DNA of 33,191 bases from positions 1-33,191 of the forward strand of contig JAKQEZ010000701.1 in the NCBI GenBank assembly GCA_029558435.1. The letters run 5' to 3'. Below are positions 7,072-15,919 of the stretch, piece after piece. A program made the position numbers and the translations under genes. Every line of letters begins with the position of its first letter. The first letter of the stretch is position 1. The stretch is from Bacteroidota bacterium. GTDB lineage: Bacteria > Bacteroidota > Bacteroidia > Flavobacteriales > Crocinitomicaceae. The notes under the pieces were generated by a model. That model worked only from the letters and a program-made list of their open reading frames with translations, was not told the origin of the DNA and made no database searches.

Positions 7072-8091
7072 TTAAAACAAACCGCCTTGTTGCCAGCCTT
7101 TATCTTTTCCTAGGTGTTTATATGCTTTTTCGGTAACCTGACGTCCACGCGGTGTGCGCATCAAAAAACCTTCTTGAATTAAAAATGGTTCATACACTTC
7201 TTCTAAGGTACCCGCATTTTCACCAATGGCAGTTGCAATGGTTGTTAACCCAACCGGGCCACCTTTAAATTTATCTATGATGGTATGCAATATTTTGTTG
7301 TCCATTTCATCCAAACCACATTGATCCACGTTGAGGGCATCCAAAGCATATTTACTAATTGCTGTATCAATCGTTCCGTTTCCTTTGATTTGGGCAAAAT
7401 CGCGCACACGACGTAACAATGCGTTGGCAATACGAGGTGTTCCACGACTTCTACTTGCAATTTGATAGGCTGCTTCTTCAGTAATTGGAATACCTAACAA
7501 ACCAGCAGAACGTTCAACAATCATGGTTAAAGTCTTGGCATCGTAATATTCCAAACGCAAGTTGATTCCAAAACGTGCACGCAATGGTGATGTTAGCAAA
7601 CCAGAACGAGTTGTCGCCCCGATGAGAGTAAACGGGTTTAATGCAATTTGAACGGTGCGTGCATTAGGACCCGAATCGATCATAATGTCGATATGGTAAT
7701 CTTCCATTGCCGAATACAGGTATTCTTCTACAACAGGACTTAAACGGTGAATTTCGTCGATGAACAACACATCGCCCGTTTCTAAATTGGTGAGTAAGCC
7801 AGCCAAATCTCCGGGTTTATCCAAAACAGGCCCAGAAGTAACTTTAAAACCAACTTCCAATTCATTGGCAATAATGTTAGACAAAGTTGTTTTACCTAAC
7901 CCTGGAGGTCCGTGCAACAATACGTGATCCAAAGGTTCATTGCGCAATTTAGCTGCTTTCACAAAAATGGAAAGGTTATCCACCACTTTTGGTTGCCCTG
8001 TAAAATCAGACAAGCGTTTTGGACGTAGAACTTTATCGTAATCTACATCTTGCTTTTCTGCTTCATCTCTATAATCGAAAGATCCTTCCAC
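7072..8091 (-). CDS. ruvB: Holliday junction branch migration helicase RuvB
   Basis: RuvB is the hexameric AAA+ motor that drives branch migration with RuvA and hands junctions to RuvC. The 339-residue protein has Walker [10 protein letters not shown] at 61-69, Walker B FIDEIHRL around 110-117, sensor GATTRSG at 158-164, the arginine finger in PLRARFG (R170), and the C-terminal winged helix with [15 protein letters not shown]. The start is a GTG at 8091; there is no ATG between it and the conserved RP motif, and a TATCTTTG element at 8109-8116 leaves a leader of only about 11 bases. It heads the ruvB-queG(-apaG) transcript. ruvA and ruvC are not nearby. Confidence 0.96.
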   Translation of the reverse strand: MEGSFDYRDEAEKQDVDYDKVLRPKRLSDFTGQPKVVDNLSIFVKAAKLRNEPLDHVLLHGPPGLGKTTLSNIIANELEVGFKVTSGPVLDKPGDLAGLLTNLETGDVLFIDEIHRLSPVVEEYLYSAMEDYHIDIMIDSGPNARTVQIALNPFTLIGATTRSGLLTSPLRARFGINLRLEYYDAKTLTMIVERSAGLLGIPITEEAAYQIASRSRGTPRIANALLRRVRDFAQIKGNGTIDTAISKYALDALNVDQCGLDEMDNKILHTIIDKFKGGPVGLTTIATAIGENAGTLEEVYEPFLIQEGFLMRTPRGRQVTEKAYKHLGKDKGWQQGGLF

Positions 8092-8108
8092 GTATAAATT
8101 GTATTGTA

Positions 8109-8116
8109 CAAAGATA
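8109..8116 (-). promoter_or_regulatory. Probable -7 element for ruvB
   Basis: TATCTTTG on the minus strand is a full match to TAnnTTTG and lies 17 bases before the GTG start. No TTG lies at 17-23 bases upstream. Confidence 0.5.
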
Positions 8117-8139
8117 TAAAAACATCCAATTGGTGCTAG

Positions 8140-8637
8140 TTACTTATTTCTAACTTTTACTCCCCAAACAAAATTGAAAATAGCCACCACTTCGCCCTCA
8201 TGATTATAGGCTATAGTCTTACAATTAATTTGTTGTGCTTCTTTAGTTTGAATTGCTTGTTGAATTAAAGCTACGATTTCATCCCCTTGTTCACAAATAA
8301 AGGTTGTTTTCCCCAAAGCTCTTTTAACAAATTGAGCATCGCACGAAAGCACGTAGGTGGAGACAGAAGGTTTTAATTTATAGGTATGCATTAATAACAA
8401 CAATCCACTTGCCATTTCTGCACACATACCAAGTACTGCCCAATAAGTTGTTTTAAATGGATTTTTATTAAGGAATTTATATTTTACAGACAACGTGCAT
8501 TTATTGGAGTTGATATCTACCATTTTCACACCTGTAAACGATGCTAAAGGAAGCATTTTATACAACAATAAACGAAACAAAAAAGGATTCTTTAATTTGT
8601 TTTGAAAACTAGTAATTTCTGGGTTTTGATTTTGCAT
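8140..8637 (-). CDS. DUF4442 / hotdog-fold thioesterase-like protein
   Basis: A 165-residue protein that looks like the DUF4442 branch of the hotdog thioesterase superfamily (PaaI/YiiD-like). Visible features are the N-terminal NPFLFRLLLYKMLPLASFTG and a central KNPFKTTYWAVLGMCAEMASG, which would form the hotdog helix with its substrate pocket. Then come alternating strands ending in GEVVAIFNFVWGVK. Such proteins are thought to act on acyl-CoA or related thioesters, but the substrate is unknown. It sits between the cox terminator and ruvB, with no clear promoter of its own. It may be expressed by read-through past the terminator or from a promoter that does not fit the consensus. Confidence 0.65.
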   Translation of the reverse strand: MQNQNPEITSFQNKLKNPFLFRLLLYKMLPLASFTGVKMVDINSNKCTLSVKYKFLNKNPFKTTYWAVLGMCAEMASGLLLLMHTYKLKPSVSTYVLSCDAQFVKRALGKTTFICEQGDEIVALIQQAIQTKEAQQINCKTIAYNHEGEVVAIFNFVWGVKVRNK

Positions 8638-8653
8638 AACAATTAGTTGAAAT

Positions 8654-8684
8654 AAAAAAGGCTTGCAGTTGATTGCAAGCCTTT
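8654..8684 (-). terminator. Intrinsic terminator of the act-cox operon
   Basis: A perfect 11-bp stem (8674-8684 with 8657-8667, core GGCTTGCA) closes a 6-base loop. On the minus strand it is followed by TTTTTTATTT. It lies 19 bases after the coxA stop and is the strongest terminator in the window. Confidence 0.9.
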
Positions 8685-8702
8685 AAAAGTAACGAATATT
8701 TT

Positions 8703-10523
8703 TTAATGTTCATTAATTCCTCCGTCCACTAATTCACCTTCACGCAAAGGAACGTTTTGTGGAACAAAATCCTCATCCCATCCTGGTTTAGATAAATCAT
8801 AAGGCCAACGGTGAACTTCAGGCAAAGCTCCCTCCCAGTTTCCGTGGATATGTTCTACTGGTGTAGTCCACTCTAATGTTGTAGATCTCCAAGGGTTTTG
8901 AGGTGCTTTAGGTCCTCTGAAAATACTATAAAAGAAGTTGAAAAGGAATACCAATTGCCCTAATGCACCAACAATAGCAAACAATGATATAACTAAATTC
9001 AAGTTTTCAATTTTCAAGAAAGTTTCTTGGTCAAATACTTCGTATACAGAATAATCATAGTAACGACGAGGAGCACCAGAAATTCCTAAGAAGTGCATTG
9101 GAATAAACACCCCGTAAGCACAAACAATTGTTACCCAGAAGTGAATATAACCTAAACGTACATTCATCATTTTTCCAAAGAATTTAGGGAACCAGTGGTA
9201 AACACCAGCATACATACCAAATACAGCAGACAATCCCATTACAACGTGGAAGTGAGCAACTACGAAATATGTATCGTGAACTGTAATATCCAATGCAGAG
9301 TCAGCCAAGATAATACCTGTAATACCACCAGTAATAAATGAAGAAACTAATCCGATAGAGAACAACATTCCTGGAGTATAGATGATAGTACCTTTCCATA
9401 AAGTTGTTAAGTAGTTAAATACTTTTACAGCTGATGGAATGGCAATCAATAAGGTTGTAAATACGAATACCGAACCTAAGAAAGGGTTCATACCAGTAAC
9501 GAACATGTGGTGAGCCCATACGATACAAGATAAGAAACCAATTGATAACGTTGAACCAACCATTGCTTTGTAACCGAAAATAGGTTTTCTTGTATTTGTT
9601 GCAATAATTTCAGATGTAATACCTAAAGATGGCATTAAAACTAAGTATACCTCAGGGTGACCTAAGAACCAGAATAAGTGTTCGTATAGAATTGGAGAAC
9701 CACCATGATTTGTCAACATATCAGAACCAGCAATGATATCCGATAAGAAGAAAGATGTTCCTAATGTTCTATCCATTACCATCAACAAAGCAGCTGACAA
9801 TAAAACTGGGAAAGATAATAAACCTACAATAGCTGTAATGAAGAATGTCCAAACAGTTAATGGCATTCTGTTCATGTTCATACCTTTCGTTCTTAAGTTA
9901 ATTACAGTTGAAATATAGTTCAAAGAACCCATCAACGATGAAGCGATGAAGAAAGTCATTGAAATCAACCATAAATCCATCCCTAATCCAGAACCAGAAA
10001 TAAATTGAGGCAAAGCAGATAATGGAGGGTAAATTGTCCAACCACCCATTGCTGGTCCAGATTCAACAAATAAAGATGCTAACATGATGATACTTGACAA
10101 GAAGAACAACCAGTAAGAAATCATGTTCATGAATCCTGATGCCATATCACGTGCACCAATTTGGTAAGGAATCAATAAGTTAGAGAATGTTCCAGACAAA
10201 CCACCTGTTAAAAGGAAGAATACCATGATAGTACCGTGAATGGTTACCAATCCTAAGAACATATCTTCTTTTAAGATACCTTCTGGTGCCCATCTATCAC
10301 CTAAGAAAAAGTAAATAAAATCACTACTTTCTCCTGGCCAAGCTAAAGAGATACGGAACATTACAGAAAGTAATAATCCAACAGTACCCATAAAAACTGC
10401 AGTAATCAAATACTGTTTTGCAATCATTTTATGGTCTTGACTAAAAATATACTTCGAAACGAAGTTTTCTTCGTGGTGAGCATGTTCGTGCTGACCGTGA
10501 GCTTCATGTGCAATTGCAGACAT
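8703..10523 (-). CDS. coxA: Cytochrome c oxidase subunit I (A1-type heme-copper oxidase)
   Basis: CoxA is the catalytic membrane subunit that reduces oxygen to water and pumps protons. The 606-residue protein has about 12 membrane helices. Heme and copper ligands are visible: H96 in TIHGTIMVFF, H289 and cross-linked Y293 in GHPEVY, H338/H339 in WAHHMFVTG, and H424/H426 in HDTYFVVAHFHVVMG. The Glu in GHPEVY and the FSNLLIPYQIGARDMASG segment, with the Asn/Asp pattern of the D channel, mark the A1 type. The N-terminus is His-rich, with six His between residues 6 and 17. It is the last gene of the operon, 29 bases after coxB. Subunits III and IV are not encoded here. Confidence 0.97.
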   Translation of the reverse strand: MSAIAHEAHGQHEHAHHEENFVSKYIFSQDHKMIAKQYLITAVFMGTVGLLLSVMFRISLAWPGESSDFIYFFLGDRWAPEGILKEDMFLGLVTIHGTIMVFFLLTGGLSGTFSNLLIPYQIGARDMASGFMNMISYWLFFLSSIIMLASLFVESGPAMGGWTIYPPLSALPQFISGSGLGMDLWLISMTFFIASSLMGSLNYISTVINLRTKGMNMNRMPLTVWTFFITAIVGLLSFPVLLSAALLMVMDRTLGTSFFLSDIIAGSDMLTNHGGSPILYEHLFWFLGHPEVYLVLMPSLGITSEIIATNTRKPIFGYKAMVGSTLSIGFLSCIVWAHHMFVTGMNPFLGSVFVFTTLLIAIPSAVKVFNYLTTLWKGTIIYTPGMLFSIGLVSSFITGGITGIILADSALDITVHDTYFVVAHFHVVMGLSAVFGMYAGVYHWFPKFFGKMMNVRLGYIHFWVTIVCAYGVFIPMHFLGISGAPRRYYDYSVYEVFDQETFLKIENLNLVISLFAIVGALGQLVFLFNFFYSIFRGPKAPQNPWRSTTLEWTTPVEHIHGNWEGALPEVHRWPYDLSKPGWDEDFVPQNVPLREGELVDGGINEH

Positions 10524-10552
10524 TTTATATTGTGTTTAAGTTGTTGTTTAAA

Positions 10553-11905
10553 TTATTTAACAGCTACAGCAGTTGAATCAACCACGGCAGTAGCAGAACT
10601 ATCAGCAACTGCAGATGCTACAGGAGCTGCAGGAGCCGGAGCCGAAGCTTTAAACATTGCTTTAAATGAATGTGCTTTTGGCAAAGATTCACCGAAAACG
10701 CGTTTAGCAATTTCTTGATCTTTTGGTGAAATTAAATCTCCACCAAAGTTCAAAGCTTTCATTACTGCATCGTATTCTTCTTTCTCTAAAACTTCTATTT
10801 CCATATACATTTTATAGTGAGAAGAACCACAAATTTTATTACAAACTAAATAATAATTGTACTTAGAATCATTTCGTTTTGCTCTTTCCTCTTTTGTTGT
10901 TACAGTTGGAGTAAATTTAAAACGAGTAGTTTGACCTGGTACCGTATTCATTTGTAAACGGAATGCTGGAATTAAAGCAGAGTGAATAACATCTTTTGAA
11001 CGGAAGTTAAATTCATACTCTTGATCTTTACACAAATACAATTTTTCAGCAGGACCAGCCACAATGATATCATCCCATGATTGGGCATCTAAGGATTTAT
11101 CAAAACGATTTCTTAATTGTACCAATAGACGGTAAATTTCTTCGTTTCTATGTAATGTTTGAGTTAATTTTTCTCTTTCTTCTGCGCTGAAAACTAAATC
11201 TCTACTATTTAATTTTTTATCGATAGCATCAATACCTAATAAAGAATCATTTTTCATTTTATCGATAGCGTATTCCAACGTTTCAGAATTTACTATTCCT
11301 AATAAGTTTCTATCCGTAGTTAATTTATAATCAAATTTACCCAATTTATTGTCCTTACCAGCATATCTTGCTGTCCAGTCAAATTGTTTTGAATAAATTT
11401 CAATTACTACTGCATCTTTACTTGGCAATGAAGTTGTTTCGTTCCATACTTTTAATCCTAAAATAACAATGATTAACAATGCTGAAGAAGGAATTGCAGT
11501 CCAAATCAACTCTAATTTTCCAGAATGTGTAAAGTACAATGCTTTTGCACCAGGTTTATGTTGGTATTTAAAAGCAAAGTAAAACAAAATAAAGTTTGTT
11601 GAAAAGAATACGATAAACACAATTATCATATTCATTTTCATCAACCAGTCAATTGATTCACCATGTTTTGTTGCAGATTCGCCTAAGCCATTCCAACCAA
11701 CATTTGCCATTAAGTAAATCATACTACCAAAAAACACAATCATAAATAAAAGCATCAAAAATCCGTTGATTTTATTTTGACTTCTACTTATTTCGTATTC
11801 ATTTCGATTTTTTAGAATCGAAGAGATTTCATAGAGTCTCATCAATTGTGACACTGCCACAACTGCCAAGACAATTACAAGAAGAAAAATTAATTTAGTT
11901 ACCAT
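10553..11905 (-). CDS. coxB: Cytochrome c oxidase subunit II, long form with four N-terminal helices
   Basis: CoxB takes electrons at the CuA site and passes them to CoxA. The 450-residue product is much longer than the usual 250-300. Hydrophobic segments lie near residues 3-20, 48-68, 88-112 and 133-151, two more than a classical subunit II. The CuA domain has H308 in DVIHS, C355, C359 and H363 in CNKICGSSH, and M366. The residue between the cysteines, usually Glu, is Lys. A helical charged insertion of about 100 residues (roughly 183-285) interrupts the CuA domain; similar insertions occur in Bacteroidota as I recall. No heme c motif is present. The Ala/Pro-rich C-terminus ends DSTAVAVK, almost the same as ActE. 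Confidence 0.95.
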   Translation of the reverse strand: MVTKLIFLLVIVLAVVAVSQLMRLYEISSILKNRNEYEISRSQNKINGFLMLLFMIVFFGSMIYLMANVGWNGLGESATKHGESIDWLMKMNMIIVFIVFFSTNFILFYFAFKYQHKPGAKALYFTHSGKLELIWTAIPSSALLIIVILGLKVWNETTSLPSKDAVVIEIYSKQFDWTARYAGKDNKLGKFDYKLTTDRNLLGIVNSETLEYAIDKMKNDSLLGIDAIDKKLNSRDLVFSAEEREKLTQTLHRNEEIYRLLVQLRNRFDKSLDAQSWDDIIVAGPAEKLYLCKDQEYEFNFRSKDVIHSALIPAFRLQMNTVPGQTTRFKFTPTVTTKEERAKRNDSKYNYYLVCNKICGSSHYKMYMEIEVLEKEEYDAVMKALNFGGDLISPKDQEIAKRVFGESLPKAHSFKAMFKASAPAPAAPVASAVADSSATAVVDSTAVAVK

Positions 11906-11940
11906 TTATTTTAAATTCAGAGTTAAATACTTTTTATTTT

Positions 11941-13122
11941 TTATATCTCGTGATGAATACTTTCATCTAGATACGGGTGATGTACTGGGGTGACTGGTGC
12001 TTTCGTTAAGTTAACCAAAACTACGCGAATAAATATACCAGCTATTAACAAGGCCATACCGATTTCAAACAATCCGAAATGAGCTGTTGGACCCATTGAA
12101 CCAACAGTAATCATCAAATACATATCCATCCAGTGACCAGCTAAAATAATTAAACCAACTACAGTTAAAATTCCAGCATTACGTTTTGCATCTCTAGACA
12201 TCAAAATTAACATTGGGAATGCAAAGTTAATAAAGAACATTCCAAAATACATTAATTTGTAATCTTGAATACGTGCCACATAATAAGTAACCTCTTCTGG
12301 CATGTTAGCATACCAAATCAACATGTATTGAGAGAACCACAAGTATGACCACAAGAAAGATGTTGCAAAAATCCATTTACCGATATCGTGAATGTGAGAA
12401 TCGTTTACACGTGGTAAATAACCTAATTTTTTAAGGTACAATGTCAACAAAATTACAACAACCATTGCAGACAACCACATACCAGCAAATACATACCATC
12501 CAAACAAAGTAGAGAACCAGTGAACATCAATTGACATAATCCAGTCCCAAGATTGAGTTGAAGAAAATACAGCAAAGAATACTAAAAACAATGCTCCTTT
12601 TTTATAGTTTTTAAAGTGAATATCTGTTCCACCAATTTTATCTTCTTCCAAAGATCTTTTTCTAAATCCTACATAGAATAAATAATAAGTCAACAAATAA
12701 GCAACCGTACGAATCCAAAAGAAACCTTTATTCAAATAAGCGCTTTTACCTTCTATAATTGGATCGTGAGCAACAACGTCTTTGTCCATCCAAAGATAAA
12801 TATGAGCTCCATCCATTAATGTAATAACAGCTAAAAGTGTTACTAAAAATAATATACCAATTGGTAAGTAACCTGCAACAGCTTCCAACATACGTTTAAC
12901 CATTACATACCAAGCAGTTTCTGTTGCATATTGCAAAGCTAAGAAAAACAATGCCCCTAAAGCAATGAACAAAAAGAACAATCCATTTGTTAAAGCATTT
13001 GTAAGAACTCTCAAAAGTGCATGGTCACCTAAAAACAATGAACCAATACCCATGAAAACTGCTCCAGTAACAATAAGAATTAATGTTACTAATTTTGCTT
13101 GATTTGAAATTTTAAATTCCAT
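11941..13122 (-). CDS. actF: Alternative complex III subunit ActF (quinone-site membrane subunit)
   Basis: ActF is one of two large NrfD/PsrC-related membrane subunits of alternative complex III, which oxidises menaquinol and reduces c-type cytochrome or the oxidase directly. The 393-residue protein is hydrophobic throughout, with about ten predicted helices, and shows QSWDWIMSIDVHWFSTLFGWYVFAG, a typical ActF stretch when read as QSWDWIMS followed by STLFGWYVFAG. WMDMYLMI and SMGPTAHFGLFEIG follow near the C-terminus. The tail is His-rich (PVHHPYLDESIHHEI). The gene lies between actE and coxB with gaps of 29 and 35 bases. Confidence 0.93.
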   Translation of the reverse strand: MEFKISNQAKLVTLILIVTGAVFMGIGSLFLGDHALLRVLTNALTNGLFFLFIALGALFFLALQYATETAWYVMVKRMLEAVAGYLPIGILFLVTLLAVITLMDGAHIYLWMDKDVVAHDPIIEGKSAYLNKGFFWIRTVAYLLTYYLFYVGFRKRSLEEDKIGGTDIHFKNYKKGALFLVFFAVFSSTQSWDWIMSIDVHWFSTLFGWYVFAGMWLSAMVVVILLTLYLKKLGYLPRVNDSHIHDIGKWIFATSFLWSYLWFSQYMLIWYANMPEEVTYYVARIQDYKLMYFGMFFINFAFPMLILMSRDAKRNAGILTVVGLIILAGHWMDMYLMITVGSMGPTAHFGLFEIGMALLIAGIFIRVVLVNLTKAPVTPVHHPYLDESIHHEI

Positions 13123-13151
13123 TTTAATTTTATTTACAAATTTCTATTTAG

Positions 13152-13877
13152 TTATTTAGCGGCTACTGCTGTTGAATCAGTTGTAGCAACCGTTGTTGCA
13201 CCATTAGTTCCATAATTTGCATCTTGGAACTTGCGAATATAGTGAATAATTGTCCAAATTTCCTTTTTATTAATGATTGATGCATGTGAACCCATTGCAC
13301 CTTTACCATAATAAATTGAATAGAACATTTGTCCATTACTCAAATCTTTCTTGTCTGCATAATCAGGGACACCTGTAAAGATATTATTTGTAACCATTGT
13401 TCCTTTACCATCACCTTTTTCGCCATGGCATTGAGCACAGTTGTTATTGAACAATACTTTACCTTTTGCAAAAATTTCTTCCGCATTTTCAGGAGTTAAC
13501 TTCAAAGGATTGGTTGTGTAATTTGCAGCTAATGTATATGTATCTTCATCAGAAAATGCAAATCCACGTAAATCATGCGTTAACTTAAATGCACTATTTG
13601 GCAAAATAGGAAAAGGCATATTGATTGCAACTGTTGCTGAATCTGTACCGAAATAAGGAATAGCTCCAAAAGGAGGTACCATTGCTGATAACTTACCAGC
13701 TACTTCAGGATTCACACGTTCTTTAACTTGTCCGTAATCTACATACGGTTCAACTGCAGCTGAACGGTACATATCGGGCATGTATTCATAACCAGAGCTA
13801 TCAGGGTCGGTAACACAAGAACTAAGTGCTACGACTGTCAATGATAAACTTACTATTGCCTTAAAATTCATTTTCAT
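13152..13877 (-). CDS. actE: Alternative complex III subunit ActE, monoheme c lipoprotein
   Basis: ActE is the monoheme cytochrome c subunit that relays electrons from the pentaheme ActA toward the oxidase. The 241-residue precursor has a lipoprotein signal peptide ending ALSSC, with C21 as the lipid-bearing residue, so it is anchored on the periplasmic side. The heme motif CAQCH is at 147-151, and GKGAMGS (M195) is a likely distal Met. The segment around DMYRSAAVEPY is common in ActE. The last residues, TTDSTAVAAK, match the CoxB tail. The ATG at 13877 is used; an ATG two codons later is equally possible. Confidence 0.94.
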   Translation of the reverse strand: MKMNFKAIVSLSLTVVALSSCVTDPDSSGYEYMPDMYRSAAVEPYVDYGQVKERVNPEVAGKLSAMVPPFGAIPYFGTDSATVAINMPFPILPNSAFKLTHDLRGFAFSDEDTYTLAANYTTNPLKLTPENAEEIFAKGKVLFNNNCAQCHGEKGDGKGTMVTNNIFTGVPDYADKKDLSNGQMFYSIYYGKGAMGSHASIINKKEIWTIIHYIRKFQDANYGTNGATTVATTDSTAVAAK

Positions 13878-13896
13878 TTTTTCTAATTTTTATTTC

Positions 13897-13911
13897 GATT
13901 TTTCGAAAATC
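13897..13911 (-). other. Small intercistronic hairpin before actE
   Basis: GATTTT at 13897-13902 is complementary to AAAATC at 13906-13911 with a 3-base loop, in the 39-base gap between actD and actE. There is no proper U-run. It could affect mRNA stability, but a 6-bp AT-rich hairpin may also be chance. Confidence 0.25.
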
Positions 13912-13916
13912 AGCAA

Positions 13917-14453
13917 TTATTTAACTTCTTTTTGGTCCAATTCAATAATACCAGTTTCTTTTAGCATACTTTCAATTTCTTCGTATGTAAACTTAGCATT
14001 ATCACTAGTTCTAATTTCCATTACGAATTTATCGTCTGTAGTACGAGGATCTGGATTTCTTGCTGGCATTCCTGGCAACGTTCTATTGATAATCAAATAC
14101 GTTAACGCCATGAAGTGAGCCGCACACAATACAGTAAACTCAAATGTAATTGGAATAAATGCCAACATATTTTCTAAGTATGAAAAACTTGGTTTACCAC
14201 CAATATTCATCGGCCAGTCAACAATCATGAAATAACGCATCCCGATAGTTGCAAGTGTTAAACCTGTTAAACCATATAAGAACGACATAATTCCTAAACG
14301 TGTATTTTTCACTCCTATGATAGGATCAATTCCGTGAATTGGGAACGGTGAAAATACATCTGCTACTTTTATACCTTTTGCAACCAATTTTTTTGCGCCG
14401 TCTTTTAAAACGTCGTCATCATCATACATTGCATATATTACTTTCTCTGCCAT
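13917..14453 (-). CDS. actD: Alternative complex III subunit ActD (DUF3341)
   Basis: ActD is a small two-helix subunit that packs against ActC in alternative complex III. The 178-residue protein opens with a soluble segment (VIYAMYDDDDVLKDGAKKL), carries the family signature FSPFPIHGIDPIIG, then two membrane helices, LGIMSFLYGLTGLTLATIG and MLAFIPITFEFTVLCAAHF. A cytoplasmic tail with NPDPRTTDDKFVMEI follows. Gaps are 20 bases to actC and 39 bases to actE. Confidence 0.93.
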   Translation of the reverse strand: MAEKVIYAMYDDDDVLKDGAKKLVAKGIKVADVFSPFPIHGIDPIIGVKNTRLGIMSFLYGLTGLTLATIGMRYFMIVDWPMNIGGKPSFSYLENMLAFIPITFEFTVLCAAHFMALTYLIINRTLPGMPARNPDPRTTDDKFVMEIRTSDNAKFTYEEIESMLKETGIIELDQKEVK

Positions 14454-14473
14454 TGCCTTTAATTATAAAGTTA

Positions 14474-15874
14474 TTAATGTTTTTCATCGTGCCCGTGATG
14501 TGTATCAGGAGCATTTTTATAAGATTCACCAGAAATTTTCAAAATTGTTTTCAATTCTGCGATTGGCATTACTGGGAAGAATCGTGCAAATAATAAGTAG
14601 AACGTGAAGAACAATCCAATAGTTCCAATGTAAATACCGATATCAATATGAGTTGGGTATTGCATACTCCATGAAGATGGTAAATAATCACGGTGTAATG
14701 ATGATACGATAATTACAAAACGCTCAAACCACATACCGATGTTTACTACGATTGAAATAATGAATGTAAACAACATACTTCTTCTCAATTTTTTGAACCA
14801 CATCAACTGAGGAGAAACCACGTTACATGTCATCATGATAGCGTATGCCCACCAATAGTGACCTGTAGCACGGTTAAAGAATGCATATCCTTCATATTCT
14901 ACACCTGAATACCATGAAACGAATAACTCAGTGATATAAGCTGTACCTACGATAGATCCAGTTACCATGATTACGATGTTCATGTACTCAATGTGTTTTG
15001 TATGCAAATAAGCTTCTAAGTTCATTGCTTTACGCAAAATCAACATGATTGTTTGTACCATCGCAAACCCAGAGAATACCGCACCAGCAACGAAGTATGG
15101 AGGGAAAATCGTGGTATGCCATCCTGGAATTACTGAAGTAGCAAAGTCAAATGATACAATAGAGTGAACTGAGAATACAAGTGGTGTAGCCAAACCTGCT
15201 AAAACTAATGAAACCAATTCAAAACGGTTCCAGTGTTTTGCTCTACCCGACCATCCAAAAGAAAGGATAGAATACATTTTTTTAGAAACAGGTTTTTTAG
15301 CTCTATCGCGTAATGTTGCAAAGTCAGGAATCAAACCGATGTACCAGAACACGAAACCTACTGATAAATAAGTAGAAATCGCAAATACGTCCCATAACAA
15401 CGGAGAGTTAAAGTTAACCCATAAAGACCCGAATTGGTTTGGAATTGGCATTACGAAATAACCTACCCAAAGACGTCCCATGTGAATCAATGGGAAAATA
15501 CCTGCCATGAATACGGCAAAGATAGTCATCGCCTCTGCAGCACGGTTAATCGCCATTCTCCATCTTTGACGAAACAATAACAATACTGCTGAAATTAACG
15601 TTCCGGCGTGACCAATACCTACCCACCATACGAAGTTGGTGATATCCCATGCCCAGTTAATTGTTTTGTTCATACCCCAAACTCCAATACCTGTTCCGAG
15701 TAGATACATGATACAACCAACACCATACAAACCTATAATTAAGGCGATACTGAAAAGTATATACCATGTTCTTGGTGCTTTATCCTCAATTGGACGACAA
15801 ATGTCTTCCGTAATTTGGTGATAGGTCTTGTGACCTAAGATGAGGGGCTCTCGAATTGCTGCTTCTTTATGCAT
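14474..15874 (-). CDS. actC: Alternative complex III subunit ActC (NrfD/PsrC-like)
   Basis: ActC is the large integral membrane subunit that holds the menaquinol site of the complex, paired with the Fe-S subunit ActB. The 466-residue protein is of the NrfD/PsrC family with about ten helices. Recognisable stretches include REPLILGHKTYHQITEDI at the start, WVGIGHAGTLISAVLLLFRQ (helix with a His often linked to quinol oxidation), FPLIHMGRLW, GWHTTIFPPYFVAGA and WFERFVIIVSSLHRDYLPS. The C-terminus is a His cluster (DTHHGHDEKH). It starts 45 bases after actB. Confidence 0.95.
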   Translation of the reverse strand: MHKEAAIREPLILGHKTYHQITEDICRPIEDKAPRTWYILFSIALIIGLYGVGCIMYLLGTGIGVWGMNKTINWAWDITNFVWWVGIGHAGTLISAVLLLFRQRWRMAINRAAEAMTIFAVFMAGIFPLIHMGRLWVGYFVMPIPNQFGSLWVNFNSPLLWDVFAISTYLSVGFVFWYIGLIPDFATLRDRAKKPVSKKMYSILSFGWSGRAKHWNRFELVSLVLAGLATPLVFSVHSIVSFDFATSVIPGWHTTIFPPYFVAGAVFSGFAMVQTIMLILRKAMNLEAYLHTKHIEYMNIVIMVTGSIVGTAYITELFVSWYSGVEYEGYAFFNRATGHYWWAYAIMMTCNVVSPQLMWFKKLRRSMLFTFIISIVVNIGMWFERFVIIVSSLHRDYLPSSWSMQYPTHIDIGIYIGTIGLFFTFYLLFARFFPVMPIAELKTILKISGESYKNAPDTHHGHDEKH

Positions 15875-15919
15875 TACAATTGGTTTTTATTCAATTATTA
15901 ATTAGTTCCTTTCTTATTA

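Noticed and set aside
8089..8139. An upstream ATG for ruvB
   Set aside because: There is none in frame; the frame runs into the -7 element, so GTG at 8091 is the most likely start.
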